From assembly GCA_015478655.1 (NCBI GenBank), contig JADMIJ010000020.1, positions 1 to 56,933 of the forward strand: a stretch of 56,933 bases of DNA. The letters are read 5' to 3'. The notes under the pieces are model-generated. The model searched no databases and was not told where the DNA came from. It worked only from the letters and a program-made list of their open reading frames with translations. Numbering within the stretch: position 1 is the first letter of the stretch; the number at the start of each line of letters is the position of its first letter. Source of the stretch: Acidimicrobiales bacterium. GTDB lineage: Bacteria > Actinomycetota > Acidimicrobiia > Acidimicrobiales > RAAP-2. This document shows, one piece after another, positions 34,083 through 41,398 of this stretch. Position numbers and translations under genes: made by a program.

Positions 34083-34991
34083 GTGAGCGGCCTGCACCAG
34101 ACCGGACCTGTGGTGCTGGCCGTCGATGTGGGTGGAACCAAGATGGCGGCGGCGGCGGTGGATCCTGCTGGAGAGATCCTTGTCCAGACCTCTGTCCCGA
34201 CCCCGGCGTCCGACGACGCCAACGCCATCTTCGGCGCACTGGCAGCGGCCGTCGATCAGGTCAGGTCAACCACCGTGGAGCGCCCGGTTGTCTGCGGTGT
34301 CGGCTGCGGGGGGCCGATGGAGGCCGACGGCGAGACAGTCTCGCCGCTCAATATCGGTGGCTGGAGGCGCTTCCCGTTGCGGAGCCGGTTGGCCGACCTG
34401 GTCGGCATACCAGTCGTCGTCGACAACGACGCCAAGGCGCTCGCCCTCGGCGAGGGGTGGCTCGGGTCGGCCCGGGGTGTCCGCAATTATGTGGCCATGG
34501 TGGTGTCCACCGGAGTGGGCGGCGGCATCGTTCTCGATGGCCGGCTCCTCGAAGGCACGAACGGAAACGCAGGGCACATCGGCCACGTGGTGGTCGAACC
34601 GGACGGCCGGGCATGCGCATGCGGTGGCCGCGGCTGCCTCGAGGCCGAGGCATCCGGGCTGTCGATCGCGTCGGCCACCGGGCGCCCCGCCTCGGAGGCG
34701 TCCGACACGGTCCGCCGCCGCACGGGAACGCTCGTCGGTCGGGCCGTGGCCTCGGTGGCCAATCTCCTGGACGTCGAACTGGCCGTCGTGGCCGGATCGG
34801 TGGCACTGGGCTTCGGGGCCGTGTTCTTCGACGCCGCCCAGCGAGAGATCGAGCTCCGGTCCCGACTCGACTTCTCGCGGTCGACCCGGATCATTCCAGC
34901 CGGGCTCGGCGCGGACGGCCCGCTGGTGGGGGCGGCCGCACTGGGTCGTCGGGCCCTGGTCGAGGCCGGCGAGAGCCGACTCCCGTGGTGA
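34083..34991 (+). CDS. ROK family sugar kinase (glucokinase-like)
   Basis: 302 aa, GTG start. The ATP-binding DVGGTK is at 15-20, sugar-binding NDAKALALGE in the middle, and the ROK zinc motif is GHIGHVVVEPDG with CACGGRGCLE, complete. Most actinobacterial members of this form act as glucokinase; other hexoses or N-acetyl sugars are possible. It could supply sugar phosphate for the wall, but that is inference. The stop overlaps the next gene (GTGA). Confidence 0.9.
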   Translation: MSGLHQTGPVVLAVDVGGTKMAAAAVDPAGEILVQTSVPTPASDDANAIFGALAAAVDQVRSTTVERPVVCGVGCGGPMEADGETVSPLNIGGWRRFPLRSRLADLVGIPVVVDNDAKALALGEGWLGSARGVRNYVAMVVSTGVGGGIVLDGRLLEGTNGNAGHIGHVVVEPDGRACACGGRGCLEAEASGLSIASATGRPASEASDTVRRRTGTLVGRAVASVANLLDVELAVVAGSVALGFGAVFFDAAQREIELRSRLDFSRSTRIIPAGLGADGPLVGAAALGRRALVEAGESRLPW

Positions 34992-35332
34992 CCCCGCCCG
35001 AGCCCGTTCGCTCCCTTCGATGGATGGTGTTCGGCATCGGGCGCGTCGTGGTCTTGCGTCCCGGTCTGTGGTGGGCCGCGCTCGGAGCACTGCGGCGGAT
35101 GGCCGTCCCCGGTTGGTGGAGGAGGCGGCCATACCTGCCGCTGCCCGACGACCGCCTCTGGGGGTTCCGCATGGTCACCGCCTACGGGAGGCCGGGGGCA
35201 ATTCCCGAGCCTGAGGACGTCATCTCCTACCTGGAGTGGTGTCGGTCGACCAGGGTGCGCGGCCCGGTGCGCCACCGGCGGACGGCCACCATTGCCGCGG
35301 GCAAACCCCTCGGCGCAACCAGGTCGGGCTAA
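34988..35332 (+). CDS. Trp/Arg-rich hypothetical protein
   Basis: 114 aa, GTG in a GTGA overlap with the ROK kinase. I do not recognise it. It starts with SLRWMVFGIGRVVVLRPGLW, has a WWAALGALRRMAVPGWWRRR segment that could lie at the membrane surface, then DRLWGFRMVTAYGRPGAIPE and EDVISYLEWCRS. Nine Trp and many Arg with high G+C at third positions support a real gene. The coupling suggests co-expression with the kinase. Confidence 0.7.
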   Translation: MTPPEPVRSLRWMVFGIGRVVVLRPGLWWAALGALRRMAVPGWWRRRPYLPLPDDRLWGFRMVTAYGRPGAIPEPEDVISYLEWCRSTRVRGPVRHRRTATIAAGKPLGATRSG

Positions 35333-35335
35333 ATT
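35330..35335 (+). promoter_or_regulatory. Candidate -10 element of the HNH gene
   Basis: TAAATT is 9 nt before the ATG at 35345, giving a leader of only a few nt. It is one of the few AT-rich spots in this stretch. Confidence 0.45.
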
Positions 35336-35344
35336 CCCAGCCTG

Positions 35345-35959
35345 ATGGATCGACGGTCGAAACGAGCGGCAAAAATGGCAGGGCTGGGGGGCTCGGACCG
35401 CAACGTCTCCGAGCCGGTCCGATCGCCGATGTCCCCGTCGCGCCGGGCGCTGGTGCTCAACGCCACCTTCGAGCCACTGGGCATTGTGTCCTCCCGGCGC
35501 GCCGTGCTCCTGGTGCTCGACACCAAGGCCGAACTCGTCCATACCACGGAGCGGGTCTTCCGGGCCGAGCGCATCGCGGTGCCCGAGCCTTCCGTGGTGC
35601 GGCTGGTGCGCTACATCCAAATACCCCGTCATTACCGGGTGGCGGTCAATCGGCGTACCGTCTTCGCCCGCGATGGGTCACGATGCCAGTACTGCGGCTC
35701 GGCTGCGGAGAACCTCGACCACGTCATCCCGCGGAGCAAGGGTGGCCCCCACACGTGGGAGAACGTGGTGGCGGCTTGCCGACGGTGCAATACGCGCAAG
35801 GAGGACCGACTGCCCCACGAAGTCGGAATGGTGCTCCGCGCCACGCCGGCGGCGCCCCGCCACCGGGTCCAGCTCCTGGCCTTGTGCGGGGGCGGCAGCG
35901 AGGACTGGAGCACGTACTTGAGTCCCAACGGCAACCATCGTGAGCAACTGACCGCTTGA
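35345..35959 (+). CDS. HNH endonuclease family protein
   Basis: 204 aa. The HNH core has CQYCG (C114, C117), LDHVIPRSKGG (D125, H126), WENVV (N140) and CRRCN (C145, C148), a zinc-stabilised nuclease fold. The N-terminal part (RALVLNATFEPLGIVSSRRA) is typical of a stand-alone actinobacterial group found on the chromosome outside phages. Biological role unknown. Confidence 0.9.
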   Translation: MDRRSKRAAKMAGLGGSDRNVSEPVRSPMSPSRRALVLNATFEPLGIVSSRRAVLLVLDTKAELVHTTERVFRAERIAVPEPSVVRLVRYIQIPRHYRVAVNRRTVFARDGSRCQYCGSAAENLDHVIPRSKGGPHTWENVVAACRRCNTRKEDRLPHEVGMVLRATPAAPRHRVQLLALCGGGSEDWSTYLSPNGNHREQLTA

Positions 35960-36007
35960 GCCCTGCCGGCACCGGGACGGGCCACACCGGCATGGCAGAG
36001 TGACCGG

Positions 36008-36736
36008 GTGCCGGGTGACTGGGTGGTCGAGGATCGGGTGGGAGAGGCGGCGTCGCTCCACGCCACCTGGCCCGCGGCGTTGGCCCATCCGGAGCGGCGG
36101 GCCGTTGCACTGTGTCGGGTGAAGAGCCCAGCCCTGGTGCTCGGCTCCACCCAACCGGCGGCGGTCGTCGACCCCGCCCGGGCTGCGGCCGCGGGCATCG
36201 ACATCGCCAGGAGGAGATCGGGCGGGGGAGCCGTACTGGTGACCCCCGACGAGCCGGTATGGATCGACATCTGGTTGCCAGCAGGTGACCCCCTGTGGCG
36301 CAACGACGTCAGCCGGGCTTTCGACTGGCTCGGGGATGCCTGGGCGGATGCCTTGCGCCGTTTGGGCATCACGGGTGTGGCCGCCCGTCGCCGGGGATAC
36401 CTGTCCTGTTCCCGATGGTCCTCGCTGGTGTGCTTCGGCGGCGTCGGGACCGGTGAGGTCACGACCGACGACGGCCGCAAGGTGGTCGGACTGGCTCAGC
36501 GCCGGAACCGGCACGGGTGCTGGTTCCACTGCGCGTGCGTGCTGCGGTGGGATGCCGGCCCCCTGGTCGACGTCCTCGCCCTCTCGTCAACTCAGCGTCG
36601 GAGGGCGGCGGCCGACTTGGGTCTTGCAGTGGTCGGTGTCGCCGAACTTGCGGACGACCGCGGCGGCGAACCGGTCGACGGACCCAGCGTCGCCGCATCG
36701 CTGATTCACGCCTTGCCCCCGCCGGCGAGCCCGTAG
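36008..36736 (+). CDS. Lipoate-protein ligase A family protein
   Basis: 242 aa, GTG start. The BPL/LplA signature RRRSGGGAVLV is at 68-78, and the lysine that binds the acyl-adenylate is K158 in GRKVVGLAQRR. LplA enzymes attach lipoate to E2 and H proteins; octanoyltransferases share the fold. The short size without the usual C-terminal domain favours a LipM/LplA-like transferase or a two-part system. It is followed by a strong hairpin and then the dcw cluster. Confidence 0.82.
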   Translation: MPGDWVVEDRVGEAASLHATWPAALAHPERRAVALCRVKSPALVLGSTQPAAVVDPARAAAAGIDIARRRSGGGAVLVTPDEPVWIDIWLPAGDPLWRNDVSRAFDWLGDAWADALRRLGITGVAARRRGYLSCSRWSSLVCFGGVGTGEVTTDDGRKVVGLAQRRNRHGCWFHCACVLRWDAGPLVDVLALSSTQRRRAAADLGLAVVGVAELADDRGGEPVDGPSVAASLIHALPPPASP

Positions 36737-36753
36737 CGCACTCGCAGTTCGCC

Positions 36754-36807
36754 GGCCCGGGACCGTCGGACCGGTCCGGTCCCCGGCGTGGCGCGGGATC
36801 CCGGGCC
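36754..36807 (+). terminator. Large inverted repeat before the dcw cluster
   Basis: Arms GGCCCGGGA (36754-36762) and TCCCGGGCC (36799-36807) pair perfectly over 9 bp. Inside are further GGACCG/CGGTCC pairings (36760-36777). It begins 18 nt after the lipoate-ligase stop and probably ends that transcript. The rest of the 301-bp gap to mraZ holds the mraZ promoter. Confidence 0.5.
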
Positions 36808-36928
36808 GCCTCACTTGGGAACGCCCAGCTGGCACCCAACCCGGTCCCCTCCCACCGGCGATCTCCCTGACGGCCGCCGCCCCGCCGCCAACCCTGCTTC
36901 GGATCTGGGGCTTTTTGGGCCCAGGTGG

Positions 36929-36957
36929 TTGACCAGTGGGGGGTCGGGGCGTAAAGT
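36929..36957 (+). promoter_or_regulatory. dcw cluster promoter (upstream of mraZ)
   Basis: TTGACC (36929-36934) and TAAAGT (36952-36957) with a 17-bp spacer. Predicted start is near 36964, leaving a leader of about 75 nt. Confidence 0.7.
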
Positions 36958-36979
36958 GGCGCAAAGTGGTGTGAAAGGG
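36953..36979 (+). promoter_or_regulatory. MraZ operator: AAAGTGG repeats
   Basis: AAAGTGG at 36953-36959 and 36963-36969 are spaced by N3 (10-bp period), with a degenerate third copy, GAAAGGG, at 36973-36979. Known MraZ boxes are AAAGTG(T/G)-N3 repeats. The first copy overlaps the -10 element, so MraZ should repress by blocking polymerase. Confidence 0.75.
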
Positions 36980-37037
36980 AGGAACCTGAACGATCGGGTT
37001 CCGGGCACTGCGGGGAGCATTGTGGGAGCAATCACCA

Positions 37038-37457
37038 GTGGCACGGTTCTTCGGCAGGTACGAGCACTCGCTCGACGACAAGGGAAGAGTGATTCTCCCG
37101 TCGAAGTTCCGCGGCCCGTTCGAGCACGGCGGGTATCTGACCGAGTACCAGGACGGGTGCTTGTCGCTGTGGACGCCGGACCAGTTCGAGCAGCAGATGG
37201 AGACCATGCTGGAACGAGCTTCGACCGGGCGGAACGATCGGAACCTGGTGCGATTGTGGGCATCCACGTCGCACGAGCTGGAGATCGACCGGCAGGGGAG
37301 GATGGCCATTCCGGGACGGCTCCGGGAGTACGCCGGCCTGGTGACGGACGTGCTGGTCCTCGGGGCCATCGATCGGGTCGAACTCTGGAATCGGGAGTCA
37401 TGGGACCAGAAGGTGCTGCCCGAGGAGCAACGACTCACCCAGGGCGACGACGGCTGA
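37038..37457 (+). CDS. mraZ: Transcriptional regulator MraZ
   Basis: 139 aa, GTG at 37038 with GGGAG upstream; the family begins M-x-F-x-G-x-Y-x-H-S-L-D-x-K-G-R as in RFFGRYEHSLDDKGRVILP. Two AbrB-like half domains are present, the second with IDRQGRMAIPGRLREYAGL. MraZ is the nucleoid-associated autoregulator of the dcw operon. Its boxes are 60-85 bp upstream. The TTG at 37020 is in frame but less suitable. Confidence 0.95.
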   Translation: MARFFGRYEHSLDDKGRVILPSKFRGPFEHGGYLTEYQDGCLSLWTPDQFEQQMETMLERASTGRNDRNLVRLWASTSHELEIDRQGRMAIPGRLREYAGLVTDVLVLGAIDRVELWNRESWDQKVLPEEQRLTQGDDG

Positions 37458-37900
37458 GTGACGCAGTGCGCCTTCACATCGTGCGCCGTGGGCTCCAAGA
37501 TGGATCTGACGCCGGGGAGGCCACCGCCATCCGGGATCGGATCAGTCCCGACCACCCCAGCGTCGATGGCAGCACCGACGACCGCCTCCTCCACAACCAC
37601 CCACTCAACGGCGCCAACGGACCGGGAGCCTCGGATGAAGGGAGCACGATCCGCAGAATCACCACGTCGGCCTTGGCCATCCAGACCCCGTCACCCAGCG
37701 GGGTCCCGGTCGGATGGCTCCGGCCCACCCCCTACCAAGCGGGCCTGGCGGCGGTCTCCCGCCACGAAGTGCATATCGAACGCGTCTGGCCCATGCGCAG
37801 TCCCTCGATCGGATCGCTGGAAGAATCCTCCTCCGCCTACTTCCAGAGTGAGCGTCGCGGCACTCCACCCGCAGACATCGTGCCGGTCGAGGGACTGCGG
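37458..37900 (+). other. 443-bp mraZ-rsmH interval with a coding-like frame in phase with rsmH
   Basis: No recognised gene fills this gap, which is long for a cluster where nearly all genes overlap. From a GTG at 37466 (9 nt after the mraZ stop) the frame is open for 145 codons straight into rsmH. By hand count about 79 percent of these codons end in G or C, against about 69 percent G/C at first positions, the pattern of real genes here. It may be an N-terminal extension of RsmH (SVGWLRPTP-like, SRHEVHIERVWPMRS segments) of unknown function. No homology recognised. Confidence 0.5.
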
Positions 37901-38893
37901 ATGAACCAGACATTCCCCCATGAGCCCGTGATGGCCGCCGAGGTCGTCGAATTGTTCGCGCCGGTCCCGGAGGGCTTGATCGTCGACACCACCCTGGGAG
38001 GGGGCGGCCATGCGGCGGCCATCCTCGGCGCCCGCCCGGGGATCAGTGTCCTCGGGATCGACCGTGACCCGCTGGCGGTGGCGGCAGCCACCGATGCCCT
38101 GGCCCCCTTCGGAAGTCGCGCCATCATCCGCCGGTCGCGCTTCGACGCGGTGGCGGACGTGGTCGCCGCCGTTCGAATTGAGCTCGGAGTCACTCCTGAC
38201 GAGGGCGGGCTGAGCGGAGTGCTCTTCGACCTCGGGGTCAGCTCGCCCCAGCTCGATGTGGCCGACAGAGGGTTCTCCTATCGACGCAACGCCCCGCTCG
38301 ACATGAGGATGGATCCCACCTCAGGGCGCACGGCCGCCGACGTGGTCAACGGCTACAGCGAAGAGGACCTGGTGGAGCTGTTCGCAGACAACGGGGAGGG
38401 ACGCTTCGCCGGCCGCATCGCCCGGGCCATCATCGCGGCGCGACCCCTGGCCACCACCGGGCAGCTGGCCGATGTGGTCAGGGCGGCCATTCCCGCCGCC
38501 ACCCGTCGAAGTGGCGGACATCCGGCGCGTCGGGTGTTCCAGGCCGTCCGGATCGCCGTCAACGACGAACTGGATCAGCTGGGGCCGGCCCTCGATGCCG
38601 CCCTCGACCTGCTGGCACCCGGGGGGCGATGCCTGGTCATCGCCTACCACTCGGGGGAGGACCGCCTGGTGAAGTCGACGTTCCACCGAGCCGCCACCGA
38701 CAACTGCCAGTGCCCGCCCGGGCTGCCATGTGTGTGCGGCGCGGATCCGCATTTCCGCCTGGTGGTGCGCGGCGCGCGCCGCCCCTCCGAGGACGAGGTC
38801 GGTCGGAATCGGCGAGCCGAGTCGGCCCGTCTCCGGGTCATCGAGCGGATTCCCACCTCGGCCAAGCGGACGACCACCGGCGAGGTGGCCTGA
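37901..38893 (+). CDS. rsmH: 16S rRNA (cytosine1402-N4)-methyltransferase
   Basis: 330 aa from the ATG at 37901, where the family starts (FPHEPVMAAEVVELF). The SAM site is TTLGGGGHAAAIL (31-43); other signatures are LFDLGVSSPQLD, RGFSY, PLDMRMD, FQAVRIAVNDELD, and the C-terminal CxC region QCPPGLPCVCG. It methylates C1402 in the ribosomal P site. A weak GAGGGA precedes the ATG. Translation could instead begin at GTG 37466, adding 145 residues. The stop overlaps ftsL (TGATG). Confidence 0.94.
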   Translation: MNQTFPHEPVMAAEVVELFAPVPEGLIVDTTLGGGGHAAAILGARPGISVLGIDRDPLAVAAATDALAPFGSRAIIRRSRFDAVADVVAAVRIELGVTPDEGGLSGVLFDLGVSSPQLDVADRGFSYRRNAPLDMRMDPTSGRTAADVVNGYSEEDLVELFADNGEGRFAGRIARAIIAARPLATTGQLADVVRAAIPAATRRSGGHPARRVFQAVRIAVNDELDQLGPALDAALDLLAPGGRCLVIAYHSGEDRLVKSTFHRAATDNCQCPPGLPCVCGADPHFRLVVRGARRPSEDEVGRNRRAESARLRVIERIPTSAKRTTTGEVA

Positions 38894-39438
38894 TGGTGCC
38901 GCCGGCGGTGACGGGTTCCACCCGTGGATCAACGGCCCGCGCCGTACCTCGCCCGTTCCCGTCGGGGCCCCGCCGGCCTCCGCTGCGGGTCTTCGAGCCG
39001 GCCCCTCGGCGCCGGGCCCCTGGCCGGGGCGTGCGCCGGTCGACCGTGTGGGTGTCCGGCGTGCTCGTCGTGGGCAGCCTCCTCGCCGTCGTGGTCGGCG
39101 ACGCCCTGGTCACCGAGGGCCAGGTCCGACTCTCGACCACCCAACGTGAGGTGGCCGCCGCCGCCGCCTCCCAGAAGGCCCTGCAGGTGGCGGTGGCCCA
39201 GAAGGCGGCGCCGCCGGTCGTGGTCGAGCAGGCCAAGAGCCAGGGCATGGTGGCGCCCAGCCAGGTGGTCTATCTGCCCCGGGTGAGCCTCAGGGTGCCC
39301 CTTCCCATTCCCCAAGTCACCCCCGCCCCGGTCGCGTCTTCTCCTCCCGCCAGCGCAGCTGCGGCCAAGCGGCCATCCTCCGCCGGGGCTGGTGCCTCCG
39401 CGGCAACCCCGGCTTCGACGGCTCCGGCCAGACGGTGA
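38893..39438 (+). CDS. ftsL: FtsL-like septum protein
   Basis: 181 aa, ATG in a TGATG overlap with rsmH. A basic Pro/Arg-rich cytoplasmic tail (1-55) leads to one membrane segment (VWVSGVLVVGSLLAVVVGD) and then a short helix with heptad-like pattern (QVRLSTTQREVAAAAASQKA) and a Ser/Ala/Pro-rich tail. FtsL is poorly conserved, so the name rests on place (between rsmH and ftsI), size and topology. FtsL joins FtsQ and FtsB to activate FtsW/FtsI. Confidence 0.75.
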   Translation: MVPPAVTGSTRGSTARAVPRPFPSGPRRPPLRVFEPAPRRRAPGRGVRRSTVWVSGVLVVGSLLAVVVGDALVTEGQVRLSTTQREVAAAAASQKALQVAVAQKAAPPVVVEQAKSQGMVAPSQVVYLPRVSLRVPLPIPQVTPAPVASSPPASAAAAKRPSSAGAGASAATPASTAPARR

Positions 39439-41336
39439 GCCCAGCCATCCTGCTGGGCCGGCGCTCGCGCGCCATGCGGCTCGTGCTCGTCATCGTCTTT
39501 GCGGCCCTGGTCATCCAGCTGATCAACGTCCAGGAGGTCTCCCACAAGCACTACGCGTCGCTCTCCGCCTCGGAGTTGACCCAGACCGTCTCGGTCCCCG
39601 CCATCCGTGGCGGCATCTACGACCGCAACGGCGAGGTCCTGGCGGAATCGGTCACCAAGCAGAGCGTGGTGGCCGACCCCATGCTGATCACCCAACCGGC
39701 CGCCGTGGCTGACGCACTGGCTCCGGTGCTCGGGGTCACGACGGGCACCCTCCGGTCCCAGCTCACCGAGCCCTCGGGCTTCGTCTACCTGGCCCGCCGG
39801 GTGCCCGACGCCGTGGCGGCCAGGGTGACGGCCCTGCACCTCACCGGCATCAACCTGGTGCCGGAGCCTCAACGGGTGGTGCCGGACGGACAGTTGGCCG
39901 GACCGGTGGTGGGCACCGTGGCCTGGGACGGAAGCGGATCGTCGGGCGTCGAGTATCAGTACGAGTCGCTCCTGGCCGGAAAGGCCGGGTCGAAGAGCCT
40001 GCTCCAGGCGCCGGACGGCGTCGCCCTCCCCGGGAGCACGGCTGCGTCGGTGGCGGCCAGACCGGGGACCGGAGTGGAGCTGACGCTCGACGAGTCGGTT
40101 CAATACGTGGCCGAGCAGGCGCTCGCCGCCGAAATCGCCGCGTCCCACGCCTACAGCGGCACAGCGGTGGTCATGGACGTGAGGACGGGCGACATCCTGG
40201 CCATGGCCGACCTCCAAGCCACCACCGGCTCTGCCACCACCGGCTCCGCCACCACCGCCGGAGCGGCGGCCACCACCGTGGCGGCTACCGCCACTGCCTC
40301 AACTCCCTCCACCCCTTCCTCCAGTTCCTCTGCTTCGGGCGCCGCCCTGGTCTCCCGGGCCGACGCCCTTCCCGCCGGCGTGAAGGAGGCTCCCTCCAAC
40401 ACCGCGGTGACCCAGGTCTACGAGCCGGGCTCGGTGTTCAAGCTGGTCACGTTCTCGGCCGCCCTGGCCGCCGGGGTGACGACCCCCAGCCAGGTGCTGC
40501 AGGTGCCGGCCGCCCTGCCCATGGGGACGTACACGTTCCACGACGCCGAGCAGCACGGCACCGAACGCCTCACCGCCGGTGACGTGCTGGCCCAGTCGTC
40601 CAACATCGGCACCATCGAGGTGGCACAAGCGTTGGGCAAGGACCGGCTCCTGGCCCAGATCGGCAATCTGGGCTTCGGCAAGCCCACCGGACTGGCCTTT
40701 CCGGGCGAGTCCCAGGGGCTGGTGCCAGGACCGGCCGCCTGGACCGGGACCTCGATCGGGTCGACGCCCATCGGCCAGGATGACGCCGTGACCGCCCAGC
40801 AGATCCTCGATGCCTACAACTCGGTGGCCAATGGGGGAGTGTTCGTGGCTCCGCGCCTGGTTCGTGCCACCGTCAGCTCGTCGGGCGGGGTGGCGGCGGC
40901 ACCGGCGTCCCCGGCCCATCGGGTCATCGACCAGGCGACCGATGCCAAGCTGGTGTCGATGCTCGAGGGCGTGGTGGCCGCGGGGACCGGCACCAGCGCC
41001 GCCATCGATGGGTACACCGTGGCCGGCAAGACGGGAACGGCACAGATCCCCGATCCCAAGCAGCTGGGTTACATTCCCGGTGCCTACGTCGGTTCGTTCG
41101 CAGGATTCGCCCCGGCCCAGAACCCCGTGCTCTCGGCGGTAGTGGTCCTCGACCACCCCACCCCCATCTACGGTGGGGCGGTGGCTGCCCCGGTGTTCTC
41201 CACGATCATGGCCTACGCTCTGCACCACTACGGCATCCCCACGACCGCCGCAGCCACGGCGCTGGCCTCGAATGCGGCCATCGGCGCCACGGGCACGGTC
41301 TCGGTGCCATCCGGAGCAACCACGGAAGGCCCGTAG
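39435..41336 (+). CDS. ftsI: Class B penicillin-binding protein, septal transpeptidase
   Basis: 633 aa, GTG in a GTGA overlap with ftsL. One N-terminal anchor (about 14-31), the dimerisation/pedestal segment (RGGIYDRNGEVLAES), and the transpeptidase domain: S333-x-x-K336 in EPGSVFK, S388-S-N390 in QSSNIG and K532-T-G in AGKTGTAQ. It crosslinks septal peptidoglycan with FtsW. A Thr/Ser/Ala-rich insert of about 45 residues sits between MADLQ (about 256-260) and the active serine, including three ATTGS-like repeats. Confidence 0.95.
   Translation: MSPAILLGRRSRAMRLVLVIVFAALVIQLINVQEVSHKHYASLSASELTQTVSVPAIRGGIYDRNGEVLAESVTKQSVVADPMLITQPAAVADALAPVLGVTTGTLRSQLTEPSGFVYLARRVPDAVAARVTALHLTGINLVPEPQRVVPDGQLAGPVVGTVAWDGSGSSGVEYQYESLLAGKAGSKSLLQAPDGVALPGSTAASVAARPGTGVELTLDESVQYVAEQALAAEIAASHAYSGTAVVMDVRTGDILAMADLQATTGSATTGSATTAGAAATTVAATATASTPSTPSSSSSASGAALVSRADALPAGVKEAPSNTAVTQVYEPGSVFKLVTFSAALAAGVTTPSQVLQVPAALPMGTYTFHDAEQHGTERLTAGDVLAQSSNIGTIEVAQALGKDRLLAQIGNLGFGKPTGLAFPGESQGLVPGPAAWTGTSIGSTPIGQDDAVTAQQILDAYNSVANGGVFVAPRLVRATVSSSGGVAAAPASPAHRVIDQATDAKLVSMLEGVVAAGTGTSAAIDGYTVAGKTGTAQIPDPKQLGYIPGAYVGSFAGFAPAQNPVLSAVVVLDHPTPIYGGAVAAPVFSTIMAYALHHYGIPTTAAATALASNAAIGATGTVSVPSGATTEGP
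40218..40262 (+). repeat. 15-bp tandem repeats within ftsI
   Basis: Three units of GCCACCACCGGCTC(T/C) (40218-40232, 40233-40247, and a diverged 40248-40262) encode ATTGS ATTGS ATTAG. They lie in a non-catalytic loop and may change length among strains. Confidence 0.75.
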
Positions 41337-41398
41337 GTGGGCTCGGACCGGCGCCGCTCGACCCCTCCCCCCATTCGGAGCCCCTGGAACTCTCGCTC

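Noticed and set aside
36907..36925. T-rich stretch as an intrinsic terminator before mraZ
   Set aside because: The run of five T is not preceded by a stem; the inverted repeat at 36754-36807 is a better candidate.
37020..37037. TTG start for mraZ
   Set aside because: The family begins directly before FFGRYEHSL; GTG 37038 has better ribosome-site spacing.
37458..37904. Plus-strand frame starting GTG right after mraZ
   Set aside because: Its second codon positions are the most G/C-rich, the opposite of real genes here. The overlapping frame in phase with rsmH has the coding pattern.
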